From Chloroflexota bacterium (GTDB taxonomy: Bacteria; Chloroflexota; Anaerolineae; Aggregatilineales; J027): a stretch of 64,000 nucleotides of DNA. Each line of letters starts with the position of its first letter. The stretch's first letter is position 1. The DNA lies in contig JABFGB010000023.1 of assembly GCA_013112715.1 (NCBI GenBank), positions 1 to 64,000 of the forward strand. The letters run 5' to 3'. Positions 37,558-46,024 of this stretch are shown here, piece after piece. Made by a program: the position numbers and the translations under genes. A model generated the notes under the pieces. That model ran no database searches, was not told the DNA's origin, and was given only the letters and a program-made list of their open reading frames with translations.

Positions 37558-37827
37558 CTATTCGAGGGTTTTACGAGCGTCTAGGTATTTTTGAATATCT
37601 GCAAGCAATATAAAGACTATATCTGCGACTTTAGAAATAATTTCCCCATATTCTCTTTGGGTGTCTGGTGAAACTATACCATGTTTTCCAGATATAAGTT
37701 CTGCATATCCCTTGATACTGGTATTTAGATGACGTAGCTCGGTTTTGAAACGAGCCAGCATTTCTTCAGGGGGGATGGTGGGATCAGGTTCGGGTAGGTT
37801 ACTATAGTCAACGATTTTGTCATCCAT
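37558..37827 (-). CDS. Small DHp-like protein lacking the phospho-acceptor His
   Basis: 89 residues. Residues 23-45 (FKTELRHLNTSIKGYAELI) align with the histidine-kinase dimerisation helix (SHELRTPLTSIKGYAEL), but Thr replaces the phospho-acceptor His, and no ATPase domain follows. It may be a dimerisation decoy or a four-helix-bundle protein. The ATG at 37827 is favoured by AGGACAAAGCA spacing. An ATG at 37857 would overlap the prmC stop by 7 bases. Confidence 0.5.
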   Translation of the reverse strand: MDDKIVDYSNLPEPDPTIPPEEMLARFKTELRHLNTSIKGYAELISGKHGIVSPDTQREYGEIISKVADIVFILLADIQKYLDARKTLE

Positions 37828-37850
37828 TGCTTTGTCCTGCCTCCAAGACT

Positions 37851-38696
37851 TTAGCATTGGATGATAACCAAGCGATCTAGCCCCGCCAAATCCTGTTTGA
37901 CCTCAACCGTCGCATTTGGAAAAACCCCTAGTGCCAATTGTCGAGCAGCCTCACCTTGATCCGCACCAATTTCCAACAAAATCAATCCTCCCGGCTTGAG
38001 ATGGACGGGCGCTTGATGCAGCAGGTCACGAATAAGGTCTAGCCCACCAATGCCGCCATCCAATGCCAGATGTGGTTCCCACTTGGCGACTTCAAGTGTT
38101 AGCATCTCGTCATGATCAATATAGGGCAAGTTCGCGGCGATTAAATCCACCCGAAAATCGGAAGGTAGGTTGCTGAGGAGATTACCCTGCCGAAACTCAA
38201 TATTTCCCGCGCCAAGCCGACTGGCATTCAATTTGGCGATTTCCAACGCCGCCGGACTAACATCAATTGCTGTGACGGAGGCCTGTGGAAAAAGCAGGGC
38301 TAACGACACCGCAATGATGCCGCTGCCAGTACCGACATCCACGATGTTTAGCTTCTCCCCCTGCCGATTTTTTAACCATGTCTGTGCTGCTTCAATCAGA
38401 TGTTCCGTTTCGGGGCGGGGGATCAGAACATCCGGTGCCACCACAAAATCCCAATGATAAAAACCGCGTGTCCCCGTCAGATAAGCAATCGGCATTCCTG
38501 TGGTACGCTGTTCAATCAGATGGGTGAATTTTTCAGCCTGTTCAGAGGTGAGGGGACTATCAGAATGGGCATAGAGCCATGTGGTAGGCTGATCTATCAC
38601 AAAACTGAGTAACAGACGGGCATCAAGTAGGGCGGTGTCGCTGGTGGGTGTGAGGCGCTGACGGGCGCTTGCCAACGCCTCTCCAATTGTGGACAT
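37851..38696 (-). CDS. prmC: Release factor glutamine methyltransferase
   Basis: A 281-residue enzyme that methylates the GGQ glutamine of RF1/RF2. The N-terminal helical domain includes LLLSFVIDQPTTWLYAH. The catalytic domain has PRPETEHL, VDVGTGSGIIAVSLA and an N-L-P-Y motif where N-P-P-Y is usual. It lies just downstream of prfA, a common pairing with its substrate. The spacing to prfA is about 20 bases, so it is co-transcribed. Confidence 0.93.
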   Translation of the reverse strand: MSTIGEALASARQRLTPTSDTALLDARLLLSFVIDQPTTWLYAHSDSPLTSEQAEKFTHLIEQRTTGMPIAYLTGTRGFYHWDFVVAPDVLIPRPETEHLIEAAQTWLKNRQGEKLNIVDVGTGSGIIAVSLALLFPQASVTAIDVSPAALEIAKLNASRLGAGNIEFRQGNLLSNLPSDFRVDLIAANLPYIDHDEMLTLEVAKWEPHLALDGGIGGLDLIRDLLHQAPVHLKPGGLILLEIGADQGEAARQLALGVFPNATVEVKQDLAGLDRLVIIQC

Positions 38697-38716
38697 GGGA
38701 AAATTGGGAAAACTGA

Positions 38717-39796
38717 TTAGACAGCCTCGCCCATTTCCAAACGTTCGGCTTGGTCACGGGTGGCGAGTTCATCAATAAAGGCGTCGAGATCACCTTCCAT
38801 TACGGCGGGCAGGTTGTGAATGGACATATTGATGCGGTGGTCGGTGACGCGGTTTTGGGGGTAGTTGTAGGTGCGGATTTTCTCACTACGATCCCCGCCG
38901 CCGATTTGACTGCGCCGTTCGGAATCCAGTTCGCTGCGCTGTTTTTCCATTTCCATTTCATACAGACGGGCAATGAGAATTTGTTTGGCCCGTTCGCGGT
39001 TTTGCAATTGACTACGCTCGTCCTGACATTCCACGACCAAGCCTGTCGGGATGTGGGTCATCCGCACCGCCGAGTCGGTGGTATTGACACTTTGCCCCCC
39101 CGCACCCTGACTGCGGAATACGTCTACACGCACATCGTTCATGTTGAGATTGACTTCAACTTCATCCACTTCTGCCAAAACTGCGACAGTGGCGGTGCTG
39201 GTGTGGATACGCCCCTGACTTTCGGTGGCGGGGACACGCTGGACCCGATGCACCCCACTTTCATATTTCAGGCGGCTGAATGCACCCTGTCCCTTAATTT
39301 CAAACACCACCATCTTAAAGCCACCCACGCCTGTATCATGCCCGGAAAGCATATTGACTTTCCAGCGGCGTCTTTCGGCATAGCGGGTATACATGCGATG
39401 CAGGTCAGCAGCAAAAATTCCGGCCTCATCGCCACCCGCTCCAGCACGAATTTCGACGATTACGTTTTTGTCGTCACGGGGGTCTTTGGGCAGCAGAAGG
39501 CTTTTGAGTTCTTGTTCGTAAATGGGGATCAATTTGTCGAGGCGTTCAAATTCTTCGCGGGCCATTTCGCCCAGTTCGGGGTCACTCAGCATTGTTTTGG
39601 CATCTTTATAGTCGTTGAGAGCCTTGCGATATTCCCGAAACTTGGTTACAACGGCTTCAATCCCAGCTTTTTCTTGGGCAAGGGCCGTTACTCGATCATA
39701 AGTGGCTAGGATGGCCGGGTCTGCCAGCAGATTATCAATTTCAATGTACCGTGCCTCAATCCCTTTGAGTTTTTCTTCAAGCGACATCGCAGCCAT
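38717..39796 (-). CDS. prfA: Peptide chain release factor 1
   Basis: About 359 residues. It reads UAA and UAG at the ribosome. The codon-recognition motif P(A/V)T region ([10 protein letters not shown]) and the GGQ loop (GAGGQSVN) mark RF1. The start is uncertain: ATG at 39796 or 39787, or TTG at 39814. A GGAAG site best fits 39796. It is followed closely by prmC, which modifies it. Confidence 0.95.
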   Translation of the reverse strand: MAAMSLEEKLKGIEARYIEIDNLLADPAILATYDRVTALAQEKAGIEAVVTKFREYRKALNDYKDAKTMLSDPELGEMAREEFERLDKLIPIYEQELKSLLLPKDPRDDKNVIVEIRAGAGGDEAGIFAADLHRMYTRYAERRRWKVNMLSGHDTGVGGFKMVVFEIKGQGAFSRLKYESGVHRVQRVPATESQGRIHTSTATVAVLAEVDEVEVNLNMNDVRVDVFRSQGAGGQSVNTTDSAVRMTHIPTGLVVECQDERSQLQNRERAKQILIARLYEMEMEKQRSELDSERRSQIGGGDRSEKIRTYNYPQNRVTDHRINMSIHNLPAVMEGDLDAFIDELATRDQAERLEMGEAV

Positions 39797-39847
39797 AGCG
39801 ACCAATTCTTCCAATCACCACAAATTACGAGAAGTATGCGATATGTT

Positions 39848-39876
39848 ATTGTAGCAGAGGGGATGGGCGCACTCAA
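39848..39876 (-). promoter_or_regulatory. Promoter for prfA-prmC
   Basis: On the minus strand: -35 TTGAGT (39871-39876), 17-base spacer, and extended -10 TGC-TACAAT (TACAAT at 39848-39853), about 52 bases upstream of the ATG. Confidence 0.65.
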
Positions 39877-39911
39877 CACCTTTGTTTTTGTCTGGCGTTA
39901 TGGTTGGAAGG

Positions 39912-41153
39912 TTAGTTGCTGCTGGTTAACGTGACGTCTATCCACGCTGAAAAATCAGTAAATTTCTTACCATCATAATTATCCTTGGAAACCAAAAGAC
40001 ATAAAACATAATTGCCCGCTCTATTCACTTGCCAAGGGTGGTCAATCAAGTCTATTTCCCCTTCTTGGATTACCTCGTTCTTTTGGAATTTGCCGACATT
40101 ACTTCGCATAAACACAGGGGTAACTTTATCGCTGTGGGCCCCATCCCAGCTTTCAGCAGAGATATTCAACCACTTACCTACCGCGTCATTGCTGAGTGTG
40201 ATGTTGTGATATGAACATATACTCTTGTTTCCATCTGTGCTGTCTTCAAAAGTTACCAGTTGGTCGTCTCCGAATGTTGCTTCATAACGTCCCAATCCAT
40301 CATTGGCATTGTTATTTTCATCATCCCCGCCCAATACACCCGACAGCAACACCCCGACAATCACTACGATAATCAATGCCGCGAGAACCGCCCCACCTGC
40401 TAATAACGGGAGTGCCTCGCTGCTTTTTCGAGGGCCAGCCGCGCTGACTTTGGCTTGATAGGCAGCCGATGACCCTTCGGAATATTGTTTATCCCAACTT
40501 TGCGGGGCATTCGGGCGGGGCTGCATCACGGGAATGGAGGGGGCGGTCTGGGCATTTTGCTGTTGGCGAGCGACTTCATCAGCACGGCGTTGGGCATCAA
40601 TCTGGGCTTGCCGACGACGTTCATTTTCTTCGGCTTGACGTTGGGCCGCGATTTGCGCTTGACGTTTTTGCTCGGCTTCAACAGATTGCCGATGGATTTC
40701 TGCCACCCGCTGACGTTCGGCTTCTTCAGCTTGGCGCTTGATTTCGGCTGGGCTTAGAACTCCGACGCGGCGGCATACATTTTCGACAAGACCCTCGATC
40801 CCATCTGCCTGATTTTGGGTCAGGTCAACGAATTGAATCCCTGCCAATTGCACCGGGATTTTGGTTTTTTGGGCTAAGATAGGCAAAATGGTCTTGCGGT
40901 TATCTTGGGCGTAGTGGATTTCCCGTAAAACAAAACTGCGTGGTTCAGTGGCACGGTTAACATCAGGGGACATCAGCACCAGCATTAGGTCGCACCGGTC
41001 AATTTCGTCTTGGATTTGGACAGCCCAATCTTCACCCGATTCCAGCGACTCGTCCATCCACGCGGTCAGACCATTGACGGCACGGAGTGCATCACGGATT
41101 CTGAGCGCGAGCGGTTGTGTATCTACTTTGGCGTAGCTGATGAAAATATGCAC
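39912..41153 (-). CDS. Membrane-anchored TIR-domain protein
   Basis: 413 residues. A TIR domain (1-130) begins MHIFISYAK and holds a candidate catalytic Glu in SFVLREIHYA, the region that carries the NADase Glu in other TIR proteins. It is followed by an Ala/Glu/Arg/Gln-rich long helix or coiled coil (about 135-205), a Pro-rich stretch, one membrane helix (about 251-273), and a 135-residue domain that would lie outside the cell. The layout suggests a receptor that signals inward through TIR, perhaps by NAD+ cleavage in defence, but that is inference. It has its own promoter. Confidence 0.8.
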   Translation of the reverse strand: MHIFISYAKVDTQPLALRIRDALRAVNGLTAWMDESLESGEDWAVQIQDEIDRCDLMLVLMSPDVNRATEPRSFVLREIHYAQDNRKTILPILAQKTKIPVQLAGIQFVDLTQNQADGIEGLVENVCRRVGVLSPAEIKRQAEEAERQRVAEIHRQSVEAEQKRQAQIAAQRQAEENERRRQAQIDAQRRADEVARQQQNAQTAPSIPVMQPRPNAPQSWDKQYSEGSSAAYQAKVSAAGPRKSSEALPLLAGGAVLAALIIVVIVGVLLSGVLGGDDENNNANDGLGRYEATFGDDQLVTFEDSTDGNKSICSYHNITLSNDAVGKWLNISAESWDGAHSDKVTPVFMRSNVGKFQKNEVIQEGEIDLIDHPWQVNRAGNYVLCLLVSKDNYDGKKFTDFSAWIDVTLTSSN

Positions 41154-41190
41154 GGCCTAATCCCCAAGAATTCATGTTTCTATAAGTGGG

Positions 41191-41219
41191 ATTGTAGCAG
41201 GAATCGGGGTGGGGGACAA
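41191..41219 (-). promoter_or_regulatory. Promoter of the TIR gene (TTGTCC / TACAAT, C-rich spacer)
   Basis: On the minus strand: -35 TTGTCC (41214-41219), 17-base C-rich spacer, -10 TACAAT (41191-41196) with TG extension. The 16-base GTTTTGTCCCCCACCC segment is identical at the promoter of the toxin-antitoxin operon. Confidence 0.7.
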
Positions 41220-41231
41220 AACTAGAGGAAA

Positions 41232-41489
41232 CTAAAGATTTGTTACCTGCAAATCCATATTTTCGAGCAAGTGGATGAGGTCAAGCCGACCAATTCCCAA
41301 TAATTCCGCCATTCGGCCTTGAGAAATCTCGCCTCGCATAAATTGTTCATGCAGCGATTTTACTAACGCATAAAATCCTTCACGCATGATTTCTTCGGCA
41401 ACACCTGTACGGTCTTTCCCTGAATAGGTTGCCCGTGCGTCAATAAATTGGGTTAGTAATTCTTCTTCATGCAGAGTGACGTGTATCAT
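41232..41489 (-). CDS. UPF0175-like small HTH protein (antitoxin candidate)
   Basis: 85 residues. The C-terminal ISQGRMAELLGIGRLDLIHLL followed by M-L-V matches the UPF0175 pattern, a helix-turn-helix often encoded beside a DUF3368/PIN protein. It starts 2 bases after the PIN gene stop, so it belongs to the same operon as the third gene. It probably binds DNA and may neutralise the PIN toxin. Confidence 0.7.
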   Translation of the reverse strand: MIHVTLHEEELLTQFIDARATYSGKDRTGVAEEIMREGFYALVKSLHEQFMRGEISQGRMAELLGIGRLDLIHLLENMDLQVTNL

Positions 41490-41491
41490 GG

Positions 41492-42004
41492 TTACAACAC
41501 TTTCAACTTATGCCGTGTATGTTCCACAAAAGGGCTTGAGTAACGTACCTGTATTGCATCAACTATTTCCAATGCAATTGCCTTATCTAAATTATATTCA
41601 CGCGCTGCCAATACCAACAGGTCTAGCAATAACAAAGGCCTCAAGTCAAATCGTGTACCCACTACAAAAGCCAGATAGTCGTCTAGCACAATATTTGCGC
41701 TGTTTGTAATTCCTAGCCGGATTGTGTCTTGCTCTCCCAATCCCAACCGCGTATAACCATTTATGATAGCATCAATTGAAGTTGTGGGGACAGGTAATTG
41801 GGTTAATTGTTTACCATTGAGAAGTTGTTGGACAACTTTTGCATCAGTATAGGCGGGATTTGCGGTAGCTTCTTGTGCAACGGTTTCCACCACCTGTAGG
41901 TCGAAGATTGGTAACAAATAATCAACAATAAGTTGCCCTCTTACCTTGAATTTACATAACGTAATCAGTGGACTTGTATCCAAAATTAGTCGTAAGTAGG
42001 CCAA
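41492..42004 (-). CDS. PIN-domain (DUF3368-like) toxin candidate
   Basis: 170 residues. Metal-binding acids fit a PIN nuclease: LILDTSPLITL at the N-terminus, LGLGEQDTIRLG in the middle and IVLDDYLA later. PIN toxins cut RNA. The start is TTG at 42004 with an AGAGGT site 9 bases upstream, overlapping the preceding gene by 19 bases. It is flanked by two antitoxin-like genes. Confidence 0.75.
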   Translation of the reverse strand: MAYLRLILDTSPLITLCKFKVRGQLIVDYLLPIFDLQVVETVAQEATANPAYTDAKVVQQLLNGKQLTQLPVPTTSIDAIINGYTRLGLGEQDTIRLGITNSANIVLDDYLAFVVGTRFDLRPLLLLDLLVLAAREYNLDKAIALEIVDAIQVRYSSPFVEHTRHKLKVL

Positions 42005-42195
42005 TCTAAAATTACCTCTATTTTCTCGCTATCAATCCACAGCCCAGCGGTACGCGCCAGAATATCGTCAATGGTTTCGGATGCTGTTGTGGTTGATTTC
42101 CACTCCACCTCAATTTCATCACCTTCACTTAATCCCGGAATTTCTTCAAGTGGGATGAGTTGCCCATGTTCATAGCGTAACCGTAGCGTTGTCAT
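41986..42195 (-). CDS. DUF104/AF2212-like antitoxin candidate
   Basis: 69 residues. The N-terminal half (LRLRYEHGQLIPLEEIPGLSEGDEIEVEW) follows the DUF104-like swapped-hairpin antitoxin pattern. The C-terminal half is a linker plus an acidic tail that could cover the toxin. The ATG at 42195 has an excellent AGGAGGTGAGG site. It is the first gene of a three-gene toxin-antitoxin operon. Confidence 0.75.
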   Translation of the reverse strand: MTTLRLRYEHGQLIPLEEIPGLSEGDEIEVEWKSTTTASETIDDILARTAGLWIDSEKIEVILDWPTYD

Positions 42196-42226
42196 TAGCC
42201 TCACCTCCTGTCAATTGGCCTTTGTC

Positions 42227-42255
42227 ATTGTAACAAGGAAGAGGGTGGGGGACAA
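42227..42255 (-). promoter_or_regulatory. Promoter of the toxin-antitoxin operon (TTGTCC / TACAAT)
   Basis: On the minus strand: -35 TTGTCC (42250-42255), 17-base C-rich spacer, -10 TACAAT (42227-42232), about 32 bases upstream of the first ATG. It has the same architecture and a shared 16-base block with the TIR promoter at 41191-41219. Confidence 0.7.
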
Positions 42256-42283
42256 AACCGAGAGACAGTAAGGTTCTCATAAA

Positions 42284-42298
42284 TTCAGAATTTCTGAA
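42284..42298. promoter_or_regulatory. Perfect 15-bp palindrome upstream of the aminotransferase
   Basis: TTCAGAA-T-TTCTGAA lies 24 bases upstream of an extended -10 (TGT-TATACT at 42319-42327). Its position over the -35 region is that of a repressor or activator site. The regulator is unknown. Confidence 0.45.
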
Positions 42299-42318
42299 CG
42301 CATTTAGGACCCAACAAG

Positions 42319-42327
42319 TGTTATACT
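42319..42327 (+). promoter_or_regulatory. Extended -10 promoter for the aminotransferase gene
   Basis: TGT-TATACT, 45 bases upstream of the ATG at 42372. No good -35 is seen. Confidence 0.5.
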
Positions 42328-42371
42328 CAAACCCTCACTTTGCCCATAAGTTTAGGAGAAAACAGAGGTTC

Positions 42372-43529
42372 ATGCCCAAATTTATCGCAGACCGGATTGA
42401 GATGGTGCCGCCATCTGGCATCCGTAAATTTTTCGATATTGCCGCCACGATGGATGACGTGATTTCGCTGGGAATTGGGGAACCAGATTTTACCTCGCCT
42501 GCCGGGGTGATTCAGGCCGGGATCGAAGCCCTTAAACAGGGTGAAACCCACTACACCAGCAACAATGGCCTGATTGAACTACGCGAGGCAATTTCTCAGT
42601 ACATCAATCGGCTGTATGACATTGAATATGACCCCGCGCATGAATTGTTGGTGGCAGTGGGCGTCAGCGAGGCAATGTATTTGGCGGTCACGGCGACCAT
42701 CAATCCCAGTGAAGAGGTGATTATCCCCGAACCCTGTTTTGTCTCCTATATGCCAGAGGTGGTGTTTGCGGGGGGCGTTCCGGTCATGGTGCCCTGCTAT
42801 TTTGAGCAAGATTTTCAGGTGGCTCCGGCGGATATTGAAAAAGCGATTACCTCGCGCACCAAAGCGATTTTATTGGGCTATCCCAACAACCCCACTGGGG
42901 CAGTCCTCAGCCGCGAACGATTGCTCGAAATCGCCAAGATTGCTGAAAAACATGACCTGTTGGTCATTTCCGACGAAATCTATGACCGTTTGGTGTATGG
43001 CGTGCCACACACCCAATTTGCGACCCTGCCCAATATGCGCGAACGCACCGTTGTGTTGGGAGGATTCAGCAAGAGCCATGCCATGACGGGCTGGCGTATT
43101 GGTTATGCTGCCGCGCCAGAACCCATTATTAACGCCATGCGCCGGATTCATCAATATACGATTATGTCGGCGCCCACTGTTGCCCAATATGCCGCCCTCA
43201 AAGCCCTTGAACACGAAGAAGAAGTGCAGGCGATGGTCTCAGAGTATGACCGCCGCCGTAAATTGTTGGTGAATGGTCTCAATCAATTAGGCTTGGATTG
43301 TTTTGAGCCTCGTGGCGCGTTCTATGCCTTTCCACGTATCAAAGCCAGTGGCATGGATGAAAACATCTTCTCGGAAAAACTGCTCTATGAGGAAAAAGTG
43401 GCGGTTGTGCCGGGGAGTGCCTTTGGGGTGAGTGGTGAAGGTTTTGTGCGGGCTTGCTATGCCACGTCCTATGAAAAAATCGAAGAGGCCCTTGAGCGTC
43501 TGCACCGATTTATGCAGCGATATGGCTAA
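42372..43529 (+). CDS. Class I/II PLP-dependent aminotransferase
   Basis: A 385-residue fold-type I enzyme. The PLP lysine is in GGFSKSHAMTGWRIGY, the conserved Asn in YPNNPTGAV, the Asp in ISDEIYDRLVY and the substrate Arg in the C-terminal EGFVRACYA. It is most like the PatA/aspartate-aromatic aminotransferases. The exact amino donor is unknown. The ATG at 42372 follows an AGAGG site, and the longer in-frame start at 42318 would overlap the -10 element. Confidence 0.9.
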   Translation: MPKFIADRIEMVPPSGIRKFFDIAATMDDVISLGIGEPDFTSPAGVIQAGIEALKQGETHYTSNNGLIELREAISQYINRLYDIEYDPAHELLVAVGVSEAMYLAVTATINPSEEVIIPEPCFVSYMPEVVFAGGVPVMVPCYFEQDFQVAPADIEKAITSRTKAILLGYPNNPTGAVLSRERLLEIAKIAEKHDLLVISDEIYDRLVYGVPHTQFATLPNMRERTVVLGGFSKSHAMTGWRIGYAAAPEPIINAMRRIHQYTIMSAPTVAQYAALKALEHEEEVQAMVSEYDRRRKLLVNGLNQLGLDCFEPRGAFYAFPRIKASGMDENIFSEKLLYEEKVAVVPGSAFGVSGEGFVRACYATSYEKIEEALERLHRFMQRYG

Positions 43530-43604
43530 ATGTGGTTGAGGTTTTGGCCCAATTTTGTTAAGCTAGAGCCATCACCTATTCATTTTAATCAATCGAAAAT
43601 ACGA

Positions 43605-45077
43605 ATGGCGACTAAGATACAAACCCCCGCTTATGAAGCAGTCATCGGCATGGAAGTCCATGCAGAATTGATGACCGAAAGCAAGATGTTCTGCCGCTGT
43701 GCCGTTGTAGATTTGACCACTGCCCAACCCAACACAGCGGTGTGTCCGGTTTGTTTGGGGATGCCCGGCGTTTTGCCTGTCATCAACCAGCAAGCCATTG
43801 AATATGGCATTATGGTCGGGCTGGCCTTGAACTGCGAAATTGCAGAGTTTAACCAGTTTGCCCGCAAGAATTATTTCTATCCCGACCTGCCCAAAGGCTA
43901 TCAAATCAGTCAATATGAATTTCCGCTGGCGGTCAATGGCTATGTCATGATTGATCTGCCTGATGGCAGCACCAAACGCATTGGGATTCGCCGTGCCCAT
44001 CTGGAAGAGGACACGGGGAAAAATACCCACCTCAGCGACGGTACGAGCTTGGTGGATTTTAATCGTTCTGGTGTGCCATTGCTGGAAATCGTGACTGAGC
44101 CGGATATTCGGAACGCCGAAGAAGCCGAGGCCTACTGCCGCAAATTACGCGCTATCCTGCAATATCTCGGTGTCAACAGCGGCGATATGAGCAAGGGCGT
44201 GCTGCGGGTTGAAGCCAATATTTCGGTACGGCCTGTTGGCTCTAATGAGTTTCGTAATCGTACTGAGGTCAAGAATCTCAACAGCATCCGCAATATGTTC
44301 CGCGCTACCCAATACGAAATTGAGCGCCAAATCCAAGTATGGGAATCGGGCGGCTCGGTAGTACAAGAAACACGCGGTTGGGATGAACAAAAACAAAAGA
44401 CGTTCAGCCAGCGCAGCAAAGAATCGGCTCACGATTACCGCTATTTCCCAGAACCCGATTTGCCTGTGCTGGAAATTTCGCGGGAGTGGGTGGAACGTGT
44501 CCGTGCCCATATGCCCGAACTACCGGATACCAAGCGCGAACGCTTTATGAATGCTCTCGGTCTAAGCGCCTATGATGCGAGTGTCTTGGTGGCTGACCGC
44601 CCGATTGCCGATTATTTTGAAAATGCCGTCAAATCTGGTGGAGACGCCAAAATCGTCGCCAATTGGATGATGGGTGAACTGTTCCGCCTAATGAACAAAG
44701 CTGGCCTAGAGCGTGAGCAAATTAACGAAATCAGCGTGAAGCCTGAACAATTAGTTGAGGTGATCCAGTTAATTGAGAAAAAGACAATTAACAACAATGC
44801 TGGTAAAAAAGTGCTGGAAATCGTGTATAATAAAGGTGGTGAGGTATCACATATCATTCAATCAGAGGGGCTTGCCCAACAATCTGATGAAGGTGTTTTA
44901 CGCACCGCTGTGATGCAAGTGTTGGATCAAAATCCCAGCGAAGTGACCCGTTGGTTAAATGGCGAAGAAAAAGTCATCAAGTTCTTAATGGGTCAGGTAA
45001 TGCGAGCGATGCGTGGTACAGGCGATGCCCAAGCCGTGCAGCGTCTCTTGGAAGAAGAATTAAACAAGCGCAAGTAG
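43605..45077 (+). CDS. gatB: Aspartyl/glutamyl-tRNA amidotransferase subunit B
   Basis: A 490-residue subunit of the GatCAB complex, which converts Glu-tRNA(Gln) and Asp-tRNA(Asn) to the amide forms. The kinase core shows [16 protein letters not shown]...[27 protein letters not shown] and [12 protein letters not shown]-terminal YqeY/tRNA-binding domain follows. The ATG at 43605 matches the family N-terminus, and the reading frame runs further upstream with no similarity. No gatA or gatC is near. Confidence 0.95.
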   Translation: MATKIQTPAYEAVIGMEVHAELMTESKMFCRCAVVDLTTAQPNTAVCPVCLGMPGVLPVINQQAIEYGIMVGLALNCEIAEFNQFARKNYFYPDLPKGYQISQYEFPLAVNGYVMIDLPDGSTKRIGIRRAHLEEDTGKNTHLSDGTSLVDFNRSGVPLLEIVTEPDIRNAEEAEAYCRKLRAILQYLGVNSGDMSKGVLRVEANISVRPVGSNEFRNRTEVKNLNSIRNMFRATQYEIERQIQVWESGGSVVQETRGWDEQKQKTFSQRSKESAHDYRYFPEPDLPVLEISREWVERVRAHMPELPDTKRERFMNALGLSAYDASVLVADRPIADYFENAVKSGGDAKIVANWMMGELFRLMNKAGLEREQINEISVKPEQLVEVIQLIEKKTINNNAGKKVLEIVYNKGGEVSHIIQSEGLAQQSDEGVLRTAVMQVLDQNPSEVTRWLNGEEKVIKFLMGQVMRAMRGTGDAQAVQRLLEEELNKRK

Positions 45078-45164
45078 TTTGAAACCAGAGTAAAAGGGAA
45101 GCCAGTGGTTAGTTAAGAGAAGTTCCATCCAGAAAACAGTCATCAACACCTTTTACTCGACTCT

Positions 45165-45217
45165 AAACGGTGTTATCTCTCTCGTCGTAGGGCACGGGAG
45201 CGATAACACTGTTTTTA
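45165..45217 (+). terminator. Strong terminator after gatB
   Basis: AAACGGTGTTATC...GATAACACTGTTT makes a 13-bp stem with one G-T pair, extended by an inner CTCTCGT/ACGGGAG stem, and followed by TTTTTAATT. It lies about 90 bases past the gatB stop. Confidence 0.85.
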
Positions 45218-45280
45218 ATTCTCTGTTAGGGCGACAAATGCCCTTGTCAGATTCCCGCCCATCGCGCAAAATGTTGCCCT

Positions 45281-46024
45281 ATGAACGACACTCACAACCC
45301 TTCACCCCTCGCTGCCCGACGCGGCGAACCTTCCTATGTCTGGCGCAGCGGACAGGAACGCCGTCTGCAGATGGTTTTGGCACAGGTGAATCTCGAAAAT
45401 AAGCGGATATTGGACGCTGGCTGTGGCAATGGCGTTTATGCAGCCAAATTTATTGAACGCTGCCACGCCCAAGCTGAAGCCTTTGAAATCGAGTTCGAAC
45501 GTGTCGCCGAGGCGCAATATCATGTCCCCCATGCGGTAGTGGCACGCGGCGAAGCATTTCCCTATCCTGATAATTACTTTGATGCCGTTTTTTCTAACGA
45601 AGTGATTGAGCATGTGGACAACGATCAACAGATGGCGGCTGAATTGGTACGTGTCACCAAACCCGGCGGACGGATTATGATTTTTTGCCCCAACCGCTGG
45701 TATCCAGTGGAGCAGCACGGGCATTATTGGAAGGGTCAATATCACTTTGGCAACACGCCCCTAATTAATTATTTGCCGGATCGCTGGCGTAATAAACTTG
45801 CTCCCCATGTTCGCACGTATACGGCGCGCGGGATTCGGCGTTTATTTGATGGACAGCCCGTTCGTGTGGTGTATCATACCCGCATTTTTGGCGGTTATGA
45901 CAACATCGTGCGGCGTGCCCCCACGCTGGGTAAATGGATTCAAACCATCCTCTATACATTGGAAAAAACACCGTTCCGCTGGTTCGGTCTATCACATTGG
46001 TTGGTGTTGGAGAAATTATCGTAA
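45281..46024 (+). CDS. Class I SAM-dependent methyltransferase
   Basis: 247 residues. Motif I ILDAGCGNGVYAA, an acidic residue in EAFEIEFERV, then GEAFPYPDNYFDAVFSNEVIEHVDND and a GGRIMIFCPNRWYP segment place it with UbiE/Methyltransf_11-type enzymes. The substrate is unknown. The TAA stop overlaps the next ATG by one base (TAATG), so it is coupled to a second methyltransferase. Confidence 0.87.
   Translation: MNDTHNPSPLAARRGEPSYVWRSGQERRLQMVLAQVNLENKRILDAGCGNGVYAAKFIERCHAQAEAFEIEFERVAEAQYHVPHAVVARGEAFPYPDNYFDAVFSNEVIEHVDNDQQMAAELVRVTKPGGRIMIFCPNRWYPVEQHGHYWKGQYHFGNTPLINYLPDRWRNKLAPHVRTYTARGIRRLFDGQPVRVVYHTRIFGGYDNIVRRAPTLGKWIQTILYTLEKTPFRWFGLSHWLVLEKLS

Noticed and set aside
38750-39709. 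Plus-strand open frame of 319 codons opposite prfA
   Set aside because: prfA is certain from its GGQ motif and family length, and the antisense frame has no recognisable features.
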